From: Oscillospiraceae bacterium
GTDB taxonomy: Bacteria; Bacillota; Clostridia; Oscillospirales; Acutalibacteraceae
Assembly (NCBI GenBank): GCA_015066625.1
Contig: SVOC01000012.1
Location: 67,213-99,761 of the forward strand
DNA length: 32,549 nt
Direction: 5' to 3'
The stretch's first letter is position 1. Every line of letters starts with the position of its first letter. Shown piece after piece: positions 6,610-15,407 of this stretch. Under the pieces are notes generated by a model. It made no database searches. It was not told the DNA's origin and was given only the letters and a program-made list of their open reading frames with translations. The translations under genes were made by a program, and so were the position numbers.

Positions 6610-9027
6610 ATGAAAGACCCCAAGGAAATTCTCGCTCAGATGACTCTTGAAGAGAAAGCCGCTATCTGCGACGGTGCGGATTTCTGGCACCTCAAAGGAA
6701 TGGAAAAGTACGGTTTTCCCTCAATCATGGTCTGCGACGGCCCTCACGGACTCCGTAAGAAAGACTACTCAAAGACAGGCGACAGCCTTTCAAACAGCGT
6801 ACCCGCAATCAGCTACCCCACGGCAGCCACAACAGCCGCTTCGTGGGATTCGGAGCTTCTTTACGAAATGGGTGTTGCTCTGGGCAAAAAGTGCCTTAAA
6901 GAAGAAGTAGGCGTTCTTCTCGGACCCGGCATCAATATGAAGCGTTCCCCCCTTTGCGGCAGAAACTTTGAATATTTTTCAGAAGATCCCATCCTTGCAG
7001 GCGAGCTTGCCGCAGGCTTCATCAACGGCGTTCAGTCGATGGGTGTAGGCACATCTCTCAAGCATTTCTGTGCCAACAGCCAGGAGACACGCAGAATGAC
7101 CTGCGATTCGGTTGTTGACGAAAGAGCACTGCGAGAAATCTATCTCACCGCATTTGAAATCGCCGTAAAAAAGGCAAAGCCCTGGACCGTTATGAACTCA
7201 TACAACAAAATCAACGGCTTCCACGGTTCGGAAAATAAGCACACCCAGCTTGAAATTCTTCGCAACGAGTGGGGATTTGACGGCGTTGTAGTCAGCGACT
7301 GGGGTGCAGTAAACGACAGAGTTCTCGGTCTTAAAAACGGCAATGACCTTGAAATGCCTTCATCATCGGGTTCAGGTGCAAAGAAGATTGTTGAAGCCGT
7401 TAAGAACGGCACACTTGACGAAGCCGTCCTCAACGAAAGAGCGCTCAATATGCTTAACCTCATCAAGAAGGCTGTTGACGGCGCAAAGGCAGATTATAAA
7501 TACAACGATGCAGACGACCAGCCTCTTGCAAGAAGAATTGCCGCAAACTCAATGGTTCTTCTCAAGAACAACGGCGTTCTTCCTCTCAAAAAGAACGGCA
7601 AAATCGCAGTAATCGGCGAGCTTGCAAGAAAGCCCAGATATCAGGGCGCAGGCTCATCACACATCAATCCCACTCAGCTTGACAACGCTCTTGACGAGCT
7701 TAAGAAGGCAGGCTTTGATATTGAATTTGCTCAGGGCTACGAGCTTTCAAACAAAAAGGCAAAGAAGAATGCAGCTCTTGCCGCACAGGCAGCAGAGGTT
7801 GCAAAGAAGTGCGAAACAGCAGTTGTATTCATCGGTCTTACAGACGAATACGAAGCAGAGGGCTTTGACAGATCTCATATGAATCTCCCCGCTGCACACG
7901 ATGCACTTGTTGAAGAAATCCTCAAGGTAAACAAGAATGTTGTTATCGTTCTCGCAGGCGGTTCACCCGTTGAAATGCCCTGGAACGACGGCGTTGCAGC
8001 CATTCTCAATTCATATCTCGGCGGTCAGGCAGGTGCAGGTGCGGTTGCGGATATCCTTTCAGGCGAGGTTAACCCCTCGGGTAAGCTTCCCGAAACATAT
8101 CCCATGACCTATGCGGATACTCCCGCAGTCAACAATTTCCCCGGTAACCCCGCTTCCGTTGAATACCGTGAAAGTGTTTACATCGGCTACAGATACTACG
8201 AAAAGGCTGATAAAGCAGTACGCTATCCCTTCGGCTTCGGTCTTTCATACACAACATTTGAATACTCAGACATAAAGCTTGATAAGACAGCTATGGATGA
8301 GAACGATATTCTCACCGTAACCTGCAAAATCAAGAACACCGGCAATGTTCCGGGCTACGAAATTGCACAGCTCTATGTTGCTGATAAGGAAAGCACAATC
8401 TACAGACCCGTAAAGGAGCTTAAAGGTTTCAAGAAGGTATGGCTTAACCCCGGCGAAGAAAAAGAAATCAGCTTCGAGCTTTCAAAGAGAGCATTTGCTT
8501 TCTACAACGTAAACATCAACGATTGGTGTGTTGAAAGCGGAGAATTCGACATTCTCGTAGGTGCTTCAAGTGCGGATATCAGACTCAGTGCAACAGTTAA
8601 CGTAACCGGTGCAGCAGCAGATATCCCCGACTACACAAAGACAGCTCCCGTTTACTACACAGGCAACGTTCAGAATGTTGCAGACGAGCAGTTCATCGCA
8701 GTTCTGGGCAGAGAGCTTCCTCCTGCAGACTATGACCCTGACAGAAAGCTCGGCATTTGTGACACCTTCGAAAGCTGCCGCCACGCTAAGAACGGCAAGC
8801 GTTTCTATAAGCTTCTTTCAACTCTTATCCCTGCAGGCTTTGCTCAGGCAATCGCTCTGCAGACTCCCTTCCGCGATTTCATCAGCATGAGCGGCGGTGT
8901 AATGAGCGAGGATATGGCAAACGGCCTTGTTATGTGGATAAGCGGCGAAAAGGGCGGTATCCGCAAGATTCTCAAGGGTATTCCCGGCGCAATCAAGGGT
9001 ATCGGACCCCTTCTTAAAAATATTTAA
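6610..9027 (+). CDS. Glycoside hydrolase family 3 beta-glucosidase, cytosolic
   Basis: This 805-residue retaining glycosidase probably cleaves terminal beta-linked glucose (or xylose) from imported oligosaccharides. The (alpha/beta)8 domain spans about 1-280, with the nucleophile Asp230 in VVSDWGAVNDR and the substrate loop SLKHFCANSQETRR. The alpha/beta sandwich domain covers about 310-520 and includes GLTDEYEAEGFDR. A fibronectin III-like domain (YRPVKELKGFKK) is at about 570-660. A further 125-residue C-terminal extension (about 680-805) contains FISMSGGVMSEDMA and ends in a hydrophobic helix. No signal peptide is present. The start is the ATG at 6610 behind AAGGAGG. An ATG 42 bp upstream lacks a site and overlaps rmuC. 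The metallophosphoesterase gene follows 11 bp downstream. Confidence 0.93.
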   Translation: MKDPKEILAQMTLEEKAAICDGADFWHLKGMEKYGFPSIMVCDGPHGLRKKDYSKTGDSLSNSVPAISYPTAATTAASWDSELLYEMGVALGKKCLKEEVGVLLGPGINMKRSPLCGRNFEYFSEDPILAGELAAGFINGVQSMGVGTSLKHFCANSQETRRMTCDSVVDERALREIYLTAFEIAVKKAKPWTVMNSYNKINGFHGSENKHTQLEILRNEWGFDGVVVSDWGAVNDRVLGLKNGNDLEMPSSSGSGAKKIVEAVKNGTLDEAVLNERALNMLNLIKKAVDGAKADYKYNDADDQPLARRIAANSMVLLKNNGVLPLKKNGKIAVIGELARKPRYQGAGSSHINPTQLDNALDELKKAGFDIEFAQGYELSNKKAKKNAALAAQAAEVAKKCETAVVFIGLTDEYEAEGFDRSHMNLPAAHDALVEEILKVNKNVVIVLAGGSPVEMPWNDGVAAILNSYLGGQAGAGAVADILSGEVNPSGKLPETYPMTYADTPAVNNFPGNPASVEYRESVYIGYRYYEKADKAVRYPFGFGLSYTTFEYSDIKLDKTAMDENDILTVTCKIKNTGNVPGYEIAQLYVADKESTIYRPVKELKGFKKVWLNPGEEKEISFELSKRAFAFYNVNINDWCVESGEFDILVGASSADIRLSATVNVTGAAADIPDYTKTAPVYYTGNVQNVADEQFIAVLGRELPPADYDPDRKLGICDTFESCRHAKNGKRFYKLLSTLIPAGFAQAIALQTPFRDFISMSGGVMSEDMANGLVMWISGEKGGIRKILKGIPGAIKGIGPLLKNI

Positions 9028-9038
9028 GGGATGATGAA

Positions 9039-12000
9039 ATGAGAAAAAGGAAGTTACACATCAAAATAATAAGCATTGTGCTTGCACTTTCAATGCTTAT
9101 TGCCTGCGTGCCTATGACGGCAAGCGCTGACACTTCAAAAATACGTTTCGGCGTTGTTTCCGATTTCCATTACTTTGCCGATTCGCTTAAATACGACGGT
9201 GATGTATGGGATGAGTTCCTCTACAACAGCCATAGGGAATATGATGACCTTGATTCAATTATCGATAACGCACTTGACGGTGTTCTCAGGAATGCCGTCG
9301 AGGGCGGTGAAAACTATGTGCTTGTTCCCGGTGACCTTACCAAGGACGGCGAGCTTGAAAGCCACAAGGCTCTTGCAGAAAGACTTGAAGCTTTTGAAGA
9401 AGAATCCGGAATTCAGGTTCTTGTTGTTCCCGGCAACCACGATATCAACAACAGCAACGCCGTGACCTTTGAAAACGGTTATGAGGAGCCGGCCGAAATC
9501 ACAACTCCCGAGCAGTTCAGAGAGATTTACAAAAACCTGGGCTACGACCTTGCAGACAGCTTCTTCGTCCCCGAAAGCGGCAAAAAAGGCGGTATGCTTT
9601 CATATGCCTGCACACTCGGCGGTTACAGACTCGTTGCGGCAGATACCTGTGTATACAGCGATGATAACGGTGCAGAAAACAATGAGCACGAAACCTTCGG
9701 AAAAATCTCAGAAAATCTGCTTGACTGGATTGTTGAAGAATGCCGCAAAGCAGAGAACGAAGGTCTTACCGTTATCGGTATGCAGCACCATAATATTGTG
9801 CCTCATACAGACATTGAGGAAGCAACCTTCCAACCCTTTGTTGTAAATGATTGGCTCAGAGTTGCCGAAACCTATGCCGATGCAGGTATGCACTATGTTT
9901 TTACGGGACACCTTCATTCAAACGATGTTGTTTCGCACATCAGCGACAACGGTGAAATCGTTTATGATATCCTTACACCCACTCTTACGGGTTACCCCAA
10001 CTACTACAAAATAGTTGATTTCGTTTCAGACGGCGAAACAACAACAATGGATATGCAGACCCTTGATATTGACGAGTATCAGCCCGTTGTGAACAAGGAC
10101 GGCATTCCTTACGAAAAGCCCTTCAAGTTTACATATTCATACGAAAGAACCTTTGGTGAAGGCGGCGTAGGAAGCCTTGTTGAAGGCTTTGTGTATCCCT
10201 TCATCACAGACCTTTTTGAAGAAATTCAGGCAGCAGGCGGTCTGGGCGAATACCTTAAAACAAAAAATCTTGACCTTGAAAAGATTATTGTTGATGCTCT
10301 GGGCACCAACGGTCTTGCACTTGGCAATATTGAAATTCTCACCGTAAGCTCAAATGTTATGGGCTTCATAAATGACCTTTTCTCGCAGATTGACGAGGTT
10401 TATATCAACGATACCGAAGGCACTCTTGCAAAAATCGAAGTAATTCTCGATAAGCTCCTCACCTTTGAGCTGAGCAGCCTTGAAGCCACTGTTCCCAACG
10501 AATATATCGGTCTTCCCCTTACGGGCAAGGGCTGCACTCTTGAAGAATTCGCCACATCTCTTCTTATCATTCACTATCTGGGCGATGAGGATGCTTCATC
10601 TTATCCCTACATTGCGGATGTGCTTGAACGCTTTGACAGCGGCGAGCTTGCAGAAGAGATTTTTGCACTTCTCCGTCAGGTTCTTATAAACGACCTTGTT
10701 CAGGATGAAATTCTTGCGAACCTTGATTTCAACCCCGGAGAGCTTTTCCCGAAGGGCAATATATTCCGTCTTCTCGGTCTTGTTCTTCAGGGCTCGGTTG
10801 AAGCACTTCTCGGAGGTGACAACAGCTTCATCAACCTTGTTGATTCGGTGCTTTCAATCCCCCTTGTGCCCGAAGAATACAGCTCCGTCGATGCAATCAT
10901 TGACCATCTTATGGGAGAATACATCACACCCAGCCAGTATGAAGCCTGGGGCTACACCTTCAAATGGATGTTAAGCTCCTTCTTCTTCGACAACGAAACC
11001 GAAGACAACAATTTCTCCGTTACATACAGCGGACCCGTTGAGGTTGAGGCCACTCAGGATAATTACCGTCTGCCCTCACACATTGCGGTTTCTCTGGGTG
11101 CGGATTCATCAAGTGAAATCAGCATTACCTGGCTTACAAAATACAGTGTTGAAGGTACGGATATTGAAATTCTGCCTTACAGCGAAAACCCGAAATTCAC
11201 GGGTATACCCACAAGCGGTAAAAAGGTAACCGCAAAATGCGAATCCGTTGACAAAACCTATTACGGCGCAGACCTCGGACTTATCGGTCTTCTCGGATTC
11301 ACAAGAGATTACAACAAGCACACAATTACTCTTTCGGGTCTTCAAAGCGGCACAAAATACAGTTACAGAATCGGCGATGCCGAAAAAGGCTGGTGGAGCG
11401 AAGCAGGCACAATCACTACCGCAGAAGGCGGCGACGAAGCCTTCACCTTCTTCTATGTGGCCGACTCTCAGGCTCAGCGTAAAGACCAGTATGAGCGTTT
11501 TGCTCAGGTTGTGGAAACCGCACAGGGTCTTTACCCCGATGCACGTTTCATTGTTTCCGCAGGTGACCAGGTTGACGAGGAATCCAATGTAAAGCACTGG
11601 AATTACTTCCTTAATTCAACCGATGCACTGCTTGACCTTCCCTTTATGCCCACAACAGGCAACCACGAAAAAGCAGGTGCGGCAATAACAGAAAACTTTG
11701 AGCTTCCCAATATCCCCGAGCAGAACCTTGAAAGCGGCGTTTATTATTCATATGATTATAATGGCGTTCACTTTACCGTACTGAACACCAACGACGACGA
11801 AGACGATAAGCTCAGCAAAGCTCAGATTGAATGGATGATAAACGACATCACTTCAAGCGACGCAAAGTGGAAGATAGTTGTGCTCCACAAGGCACTCTAT
11901 TCCAACGGCTCACACTATGACGATGGCGATGTTGAAGGCTTCAGAAAGCAGCTTGGCGCACTTCTCCCCTATCTTGGAGTTGATATGGTGCTTCAGGGTC

Positions 12001-12476
12001 ACGACCACGTTTATCTGAGAACGGATGTGCTCAACGCAAACGCAGTTGTTCCCACCAAGACAGGTACAAAGATTTATAACGGCGTTGAGTATGTGACAAA
12101 ATACAATCCCAAGGGAACAATTTACTCAATCTGCGGCACATCGGGTGTTAAGGTTTACCACACCAAGGATGCGGCGGCAACAGACGAAAAGTTTCCCCGT
12201 GCGGAAGCAATCGTTGACGTTGAAAATTCAATGTTCAGTGCAATCACCGTTGACGGCGATACGCTTTACTACAATGCATATGAGGTTGACGGCGGCAAGG
12301 CAAATACGGTCGACACCTTTGCCATCGAAAAGATCGGTGACAAGGCACCCGTAGACACCTTCGGCAGCAGCATTGCAAACTTCCTTGCAGACTTCAATCT
12401 GAACTTTATGTGGAAAATCGTCAACTTCTTCCTTGGCATCATCGGCAAGTTTATGAATCTTATTTGGAGTATCTAA
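9039..12476 (+). CDS. Exported protein with two metallophosphoesterase domains
   Basis: This 1145-residue protein has a signal peptide with a likely cut after ASA at 28-30. LIAC at 20-23 also resembles a lipobox. Domain 1 (about 33-330) is a calcineurin-like phosphoesterase with Asp42-x-His44, GDL (Asp99), GNHD (Asn133-His134), QHH near 250, and GHLH (His291/293). Residues 345-670 have no domain I recognise. A fibronectin III-like segment (about 680-790) precedes domain 2 (about 800-1040). Domain 2 has a purple-acid-phosphatase-like order: Asp809, GDQ (Asp843), GNHE (Asn875-His876), VVLH (His950), GHDH (His988/990). The family's DxG and GDxxY motifs are changed to DSQ and GDQVD. The tail is hydrophobic/amphipathic. 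Substrates are probably extracellular phosphoesters (inferred). Co-transcription with the GH3 gene is likely. The ribosome binding site overlaps the upstream stop. Confidence 0.88.
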   Translation: MRKRKLHIKIISIVLALSMLIACVPMTASADTSKIRFGVVSDFHYFADSLKYDGDVWDEFLYNSHREYDDLDSIIDNALDGVLRNAVEGGENYVLVPGDLTKDGELESHKALAERLEAFEEESGIQVLVVPGNHDINNSNAVTFENGYEEPAEITTPEQFREIYKNLGYDLADSFFVPESGKKGGMLSYACTLGGYRLVAADTCVYSDDNGAENNEHETFGKISENLLDWIVEECRKAENEGLTVIGMQHHNIVPHTDIEEATFQPFVVNDWLRVAETYADAGMHYVFTGHLHSNDVVSHISDNGEIVYDILTPTLTGYPNYYKIVDFVSDGETTTMDMQTLDIDEYQPVVNKDGIPYEKPFKFTYSYERTFGEGGVGSLVEGFVYPFITDLFEEIQAAGGLGEYLKTKNLDLEKIIVDALGTNGLALGNIEILTVSSNVMGFINDLFSQIDEVYINDTEGTLAKIEVILDKLLTFELSSLEATVPNEYIGLPLTGKGCTLEEFATSLLIIHYLGDEDASSYPYIADVLERFDSGELAEEIFALLRQVLINDLVQDEILANLDFNPGELFPKGNIFRLLGLVLQGSVEALLGGDNSFINLVDSVLSIPLVPEEYSSVDAIIDHLMGEYITPSQYEAWGYTFKWMLSSFFFDNETEDNNFSVTYSGPVEVEATQDNYRLPSHIAVSLGADSSSEISITWLTKYSVEGTDIEILPYSENPKFTGIPTSGKKVTAKCESVDKTYYGADLGLIGLLGFTRDYNKHTITLSGLQSGTKYSYRIGDAEKGWWSEAGTITTAEGGDEAFTFFYVADSQAQRKDQYERFAQVVETAQGLYPDARFIVSAGDQVDEESNVKHWNYFLNSTDALLDLPFMPTTGNHEKAGAAITENFELPNIPEQNLESGVYYSYDYNGVHFTVLNTNDDEDDKLSKAQIEWMINDITSSDAKWKIVVLHKALYSNGSHYDDGDVEGFRKQLGALLPYLGVDMVLQGHDHVYLRTDVLNANAVVPTKTGTKIYNGVEYVTKYNPKGTIYSICGTSGVKVYHTKDAAATDEKFPRAEAIVDVENSMFSAITVDGDTLYYNAYEVDGGKANTVDTFAIEKIGDKAPVDTFGSSIANFLADFNLNFMWKIVNFFLGIIGKFMNLIWSI

Positions 12477-12480
12477 AGCA

Positions 12481-12521
12481 AAAACGGGCAACGCTACCCT
12501 GACGGTAATGTTGCCCGTTTT
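12481..12521. terminator. Bidirectional intrinsic terminator
   Basis: AAAACGGGCAAC (12481-12492) pairs with GTTGCCCGTTTT (12510-12521) and the stem continues weakly inward. It ends the rmuC-GH3-phosphoesterase unit. On the minus strand it gives CCCGTTTTTG, so it could also stop transcripts coming from the alcohol dehydrogenase gene. Confidence 0.8.
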
Positions 12522-12630
12522 AAATTTTGCACTTTGCACTCAACCCGTGTAACACTTCTTACCGTACCCACATATGATGTGAATGTAAGCGGCAGACAAA
12601 ACCGCTTAACCGGAAACGGAGGTAAGATAC

Positions 12631-12783
12631 ATGGGTTGCGGATGCAATAACAACTGGTGCCTTTTCATCATCCTCATTCTTCTTTTCTGCAACAACGATT
12701 GCGGTTGCGGTTCAAGCTACAACACAGGTTGCGGCTGCGGTGCAGTGAGAAACAATGATTGCGGCTGCGGATGCGGTTGCTAA
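12631..12783 (+). CDS. Small Cys/Gly-rich protein, 50 residues
   Basis: The ATG at 12631 follows GGAGGT (12618-12623) by 7 bp and the frame closes with TAA at 12781. The protein has 12 Cys and 10 Gly in 50 residues. It begins MGCGC, has a hydrophobic stretch LFIILILLF (11-19), and then repeats NDCGCG blocks to a GCGCGC end. The layout resembles small clostridial high-cysteine proteins often labelled 'chorion class high-cysteine' and, more loosely, small hydrophobic spore-coat or YjcZ-type proteins. It could be a cross-linked coat, metal-binding or membrane peptide. Function is unknown. Its stop overlaps the stop of the opposite-strand dehydrogenase by 4 bp. Confidence 0.78.
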   Translation: MGCGCNNNWCLFIILILLFCNNDCGCGSSYNTGCGCGAVRNNDCGCGCGC

Positions 12784-13883
12784 ATAATTAAAGCAAGGAT
12801 TTGTGCCGCCTCTTCCTGCGTCAGACCGCCGGGGGAGGCGGTGAAATTTCCGGGAATCACGCTCTGCCAACGCAGGGCGTATTTTTTTGCCTTCTCCTCA
12901 CCTATCGATACACCTTCAAGGTCCGTAAGGGATGCGATAACCGATTTCACTTCGTTCATATCAGCCGTCATTGCAGTAAATTGGGCAAGCTTCTCGGGTG
13001 CGAATTCGGCACATCTGTCGATATAGGGTGCAAAAAATGCGGCACACGCCATACCGTGAGGCACACCGTAATTTTCGGTCAGCACATATCCCAGCGGATG
13101 AGGAAATCCCGTTCCGCAATTATTTATGACAAGCCCTGCATATACTGAAGCATAGTAGAGTGAATCACGCAGCGCAGAGTCAACGGTTTCCGACTGTGAA
13201 AGAGACTTCAGACCTCTGTAAAGTGCAGGAATGCAGTTTTGTGCAAAAACCTTGTGTATACCCTCGCACCTTTCGGTGAAAAAGCCTTCGGTTGCGTGAG
13301 CAAAGGCATCCAGTGCGGTTGAAACCGTTGTTCTGTATGACATCGACTCCGTATATTTCGGGTCGCAAAAAGAAACCTTTGCATAACAGTCGTTGCCCTT
13401 TATGCTCTTTTTGACACCCGTTTCATCGTTTGTAAGCACGGCAACAGCCGTAACCTCACTGCCCGTGCCTGCGGTTGTGCCGATAAGTGCAATGGGCAGA
13501 GGTGCATTTTTATACTCTCTTTTGTAAATATCAACAGGTTCAAGGTCGGCATTAGAAGCATAAATCGCTATTGCTTTTGATGCATCAAGCACAGAGCCGC
13601 CGCCTATGCCGATAATAAAATCCGCGTCTGCCTCCCTTGCGGCAACACCGGCCTTATGGCAAGCGGAAATCAGAGGATTTTCACCTATTCCGTCGAAAAC
13701 CGCGTATCCTATACCATGTTTTTCAAGAACGCTTATTGCATCGTCAAGAGCACCGCTTGCCTTTGCTCCGTTTTTGCCCGTTACGATAAGACAGTGTTTG
13801 CCCAAAGCAAGGTCACCGCCGTTTTCCTTAACACAGTTTCTGCCCCATACACACTTGACGGGCATATATACCGAATTGGTCAT
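12780..13883 (-). CDS. Iron-containing alcohol dehydrogenase
   Basis: This protein of about 367 residues is from the group III (iron-type) NAD(P)-dependent alcohol dehydrogenases. It has the nucleotide-binding GGGSVLDASKAIA, the segment TTAGTGSEVTAVAV, and metal ligands expected from FAHATEGF, PHPLG and VPHGMA. Substrate could be ethanol, butanol, lactaldehyde or a diol. Sequence alone does not decide. The start at 13883 is preferred because AAAGGA lies about 9 bp upstream. The ATG three codons earlier abuts the site. It is a single gene with its own promoter and converges on the Cys-rich gene. No terminator was seen directly after its stop. Confidence 0.9.
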   Translation of the reverse strand: MTNSVYMPVKCVWGRNCVKENGGDLALGKHCLIVTGKNGAKASGALDDAISVLEKHGIGYAVFDGIGENPLISACHKAGVAAREADADFIIGIGGGSVLDASKAIAIYASNADLEPVDIYKREYKNAPLPIALIGTTAGTGSEVTAVAVLTNDETGVKKSIKGNDCYAKVSFCDPKYTESMSYRTTVSTALDAFAHATEGFFTERCEGIHKVFAQNCIPALYRGLKSLSQSETVDSALRDSLYYASVYAGLVINNCGTGFPHPLGYVLTENYGVPHGMACAAFFAPYIDRCAEFAPEKLAQFTAMTADMNEVKSVIASLTDLEGVSIGEEKAKKYALRWQSVIPGNFTASPGGLTQEEAAQILALII

Positions 13884-13905
13884 AATTATCATTCCTTTCG
13901 CTTTG

Positions 13906-13933
13906 ATTTTACCACATTTTCAATAGAATTCAA
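13906..13933 (-). promoter_or_regulatory. Sigma-A promoter of the alcohol dehydrogenase
   Basis: On the minus strand: TTGAAT (13928-13933), 16-bp spacer, TAAAAT (13906-13911), preceded by TGG. The core TGTGGTAAAAT is shared with the mtnN promoter. Confidence 0.65.
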
Positions 13934-13974
13934 TCGTAATTCCATTATTTTTCAAACAAATTCGATAAATAATA

Positions 13975-14003
13975 TTGAAATATTTAAAAATAGGGTGTAA
14001 TAT
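13975..14003 (+). promoter_or_regulatory. Promoter of the apbE-rnf operon
   Basis: TTGAAA (13975-13980), 17-bp spacer, TAATAT (13998-14003), in an AT-rich stretch. A second TATAAT is at 14005-14010 without a matched -35. The leader to the apbE ribosome binding site is short. Confidence 0.55.
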
Positions 14004-14032
14004 ATATAATTATAATTGGGGAGGTATGGTGC

Positions 14033-15031
14033 TTGAACAGATTCGCAAAAATCGGTATAGTAATTGCCGCCGTTTTGCTTATGACTTTAATCGTTGCCGA
14101 CACCGTAAAACCCACACTCAAATTTGATTTTTTTGCAATGAATACTTTTGTTTCGGGCGAAGTAAAAGGAAAAAAGCTTAACGAAACATACAAAGAAATC
14201 GAAAACACTATAAACACTCTGGATAAAATGATTCTTTCCCGCACCGCAGAGGATTCTTTCATTTATAACCTTAACAAAAACGGTGAAGCCATTGCGGATA
14301 CGGAGCTTTTTGAATACTTCACAAAGCTTTCGGAGGTCTGCCAAAAAAGCGGCGGTGCCTTTGATTACACCCTGGGCAGAGTCAGCGACCTTTGGAATTT
14401 CGGCGGCACGCCTTCAATTCCCGACGGCGCAAAGCTTACCGAAGCCCTTTCTCACAGCGGATACGAAAAGATTATTCTTTCAGACGGCAACATCACCCTG
14501 ACAGATAAAAATGCGGTTGTTGATTTCGGCGCATCGGGCAAGGGAATTGCTCTTGACGAGGTAAGGGATTACCTTGACACCGCAGATGTGACCCGTGCAG
14601 TTATCAGCGTAGGCGGCAGTGTGCTTCTTTACGGTGACGACGATTTCACGGTAGGAATAAAAAACCCCTTCGGGAACTCAGGCTATGCCGCAAAGCTGAC
14701 AATAAAGGAATGCTGTGTTTCAACATCGGGAAGCTATGAACAAAGCTTCGAAAGCGGCGGCAAAAAATACCACCACATTCTCAATCCCGAAACAGGTTAT
14801 CCTGCAGAAAGCGGAGTTGTAAGCGCAACGGTTATTTCGGATAGCGGACTTCTCAGCGACGCACTTTCAACCGCCTGTTTTGTGCTTGGTATTGATAAAG
14901 GCTTTGACCTTGCGGAAGAATTCGGCGCACAGGTTATATTCATAACCGAAGACGGCTCAATTCATCTCAAAGAAAATGCAGATATAAACATTACTCCCGA
15001 CAGCGGTGATTTCACCGTTGTTAAACACTGA
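14033..15031 (+). CDS. apbE: FAD:protein FMN transferase (ApbE)
   Basis: This 332-residue lipid-face or membrane-anchored enzyme moves FMN from FAD to a Thr of target proteins. It has one N-terminal membrane helix (IGIVIAAVLLMTLIVA). The ApbE core shows FFAMNTFVSGE, the Mg/FAD region VVDFGASGKGIALDE, and HILNPETGYP. The start is an unusual TTG at 14033, 8 bp after GGGGAGG. No ATG or GTG in frame lies between them, and the next ATG would remove half of the membrane helix. As first gene of the rnf operon it very probably flavinylates RnfD and RnfG, whose acceptor threonines are visible downstream. Confidence 0.92.
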   Translation: MNRFAKIGIVIAAVLLMTLIVADTVKPTLKFDFFAMNTFVSGEVKGKKLNETYKEIENTINTLDKMILSRTAEDSFIYNLNKNGEAIADTELFEYFTKLSEVCQKSGGAFDYTLGRVSDLWNFGGTPSIPDGAKLTEALSHSGYEKIILSDGNITLTDKNAVVDFGASGKGIALDEVRDYLDTADVTRAVISVGGSVLLYGDDDFTVGIKNPFGNSGYAAKLTIKECCVSTSGSYEQSFESGGKKYHHILNPETGYPAESGVVSATVISDSGLLSDALSTACFVLGIDKGFDLAEEFGAQVIFITEDGSIHLKENADINITPDSGDFTVVKH

Positions 15032-15032
15032 T

Positions 15033-15404
15033 ATGAACATTAAACTTTTCAAAAAAGGCGACCTTGCCGTCATAATCGCTGCTGCGGCTGCCGCACTGAT
15101 TTTCGCATTTCTCGCAAAGCCTCAGTCGGACAGACCCGTTGCGGTAATCAGTGTTGACGGCGTTGAGGTTGAAACCGTTGAGCTTTACTCCCTCAAGGAA
15201 AGAAAGGAAATACTCCTCGGCGGCGAATACAATATAAAGATAGTTGCAGAAAACGGCGGAATTTATTTCGAACATTCCGACTGCCCCGACAGGCTGTGTG
15301 TCAACGCAGGCGTACTTAAAGAAAGCGGCGAGATTGCGGTGTGCCTGCCTGCAAAAACGGTAATCACCGTTGAGGGCGCGGATGTGGATGCCGTTGTATA
15401 TTGA
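15033..15404 (+). CDS. NusG domain II-containing membrane protein
   Basis: This 123-residue protein has one N-terminal membrane helix (LAVIIAAAAAALIFAFLA) and an outer domain of the NusG-II type with DCPDRLCVNAG, a conserved Cys pair. It starts 1 nt after the apbE stop, so translation is coupled. An earlier in-frame ATG at 15006 lies within apbE. Proteins of this family commonly sit between apbE and rnf genes in Clostridia. The function is unproved. A role in assembly or flavin/redox maturation of the Rnf complex is inferred from context. Confidence 0.8.
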   Translation: MNIKLFKKGDLAVIIAAAAAALIFAFLAKPQSDRPVAVISVDGVEVETVELYSLKERKEILLGGEYNIKIVAENGGIYFEHSDCPDRLCVNAGVLKESGEIAVCLPAKTVITVEGADVDAVVY

Positions 15405-15407
15405 GTT

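Noticed and set aside
11109-11597. Long minus-strand open frame (162 codons) inside the phosphoesterase gene
   Set aside because: Shadow of a strongly supported coding frame, with no ribosome binding site or family resemblance.
12522-12630. Sporulation sigma-factor promoter for the Cys-rich gene (CATATGAT near 12570) and a hairpin AAGCGG/CCGCTT at about 12589-12608
   Set aside because: CATATGAT looks a little like a sigma-E/K -10, but no matching -35 was found, and the hairpin has no T-run. Too weak to list as features.
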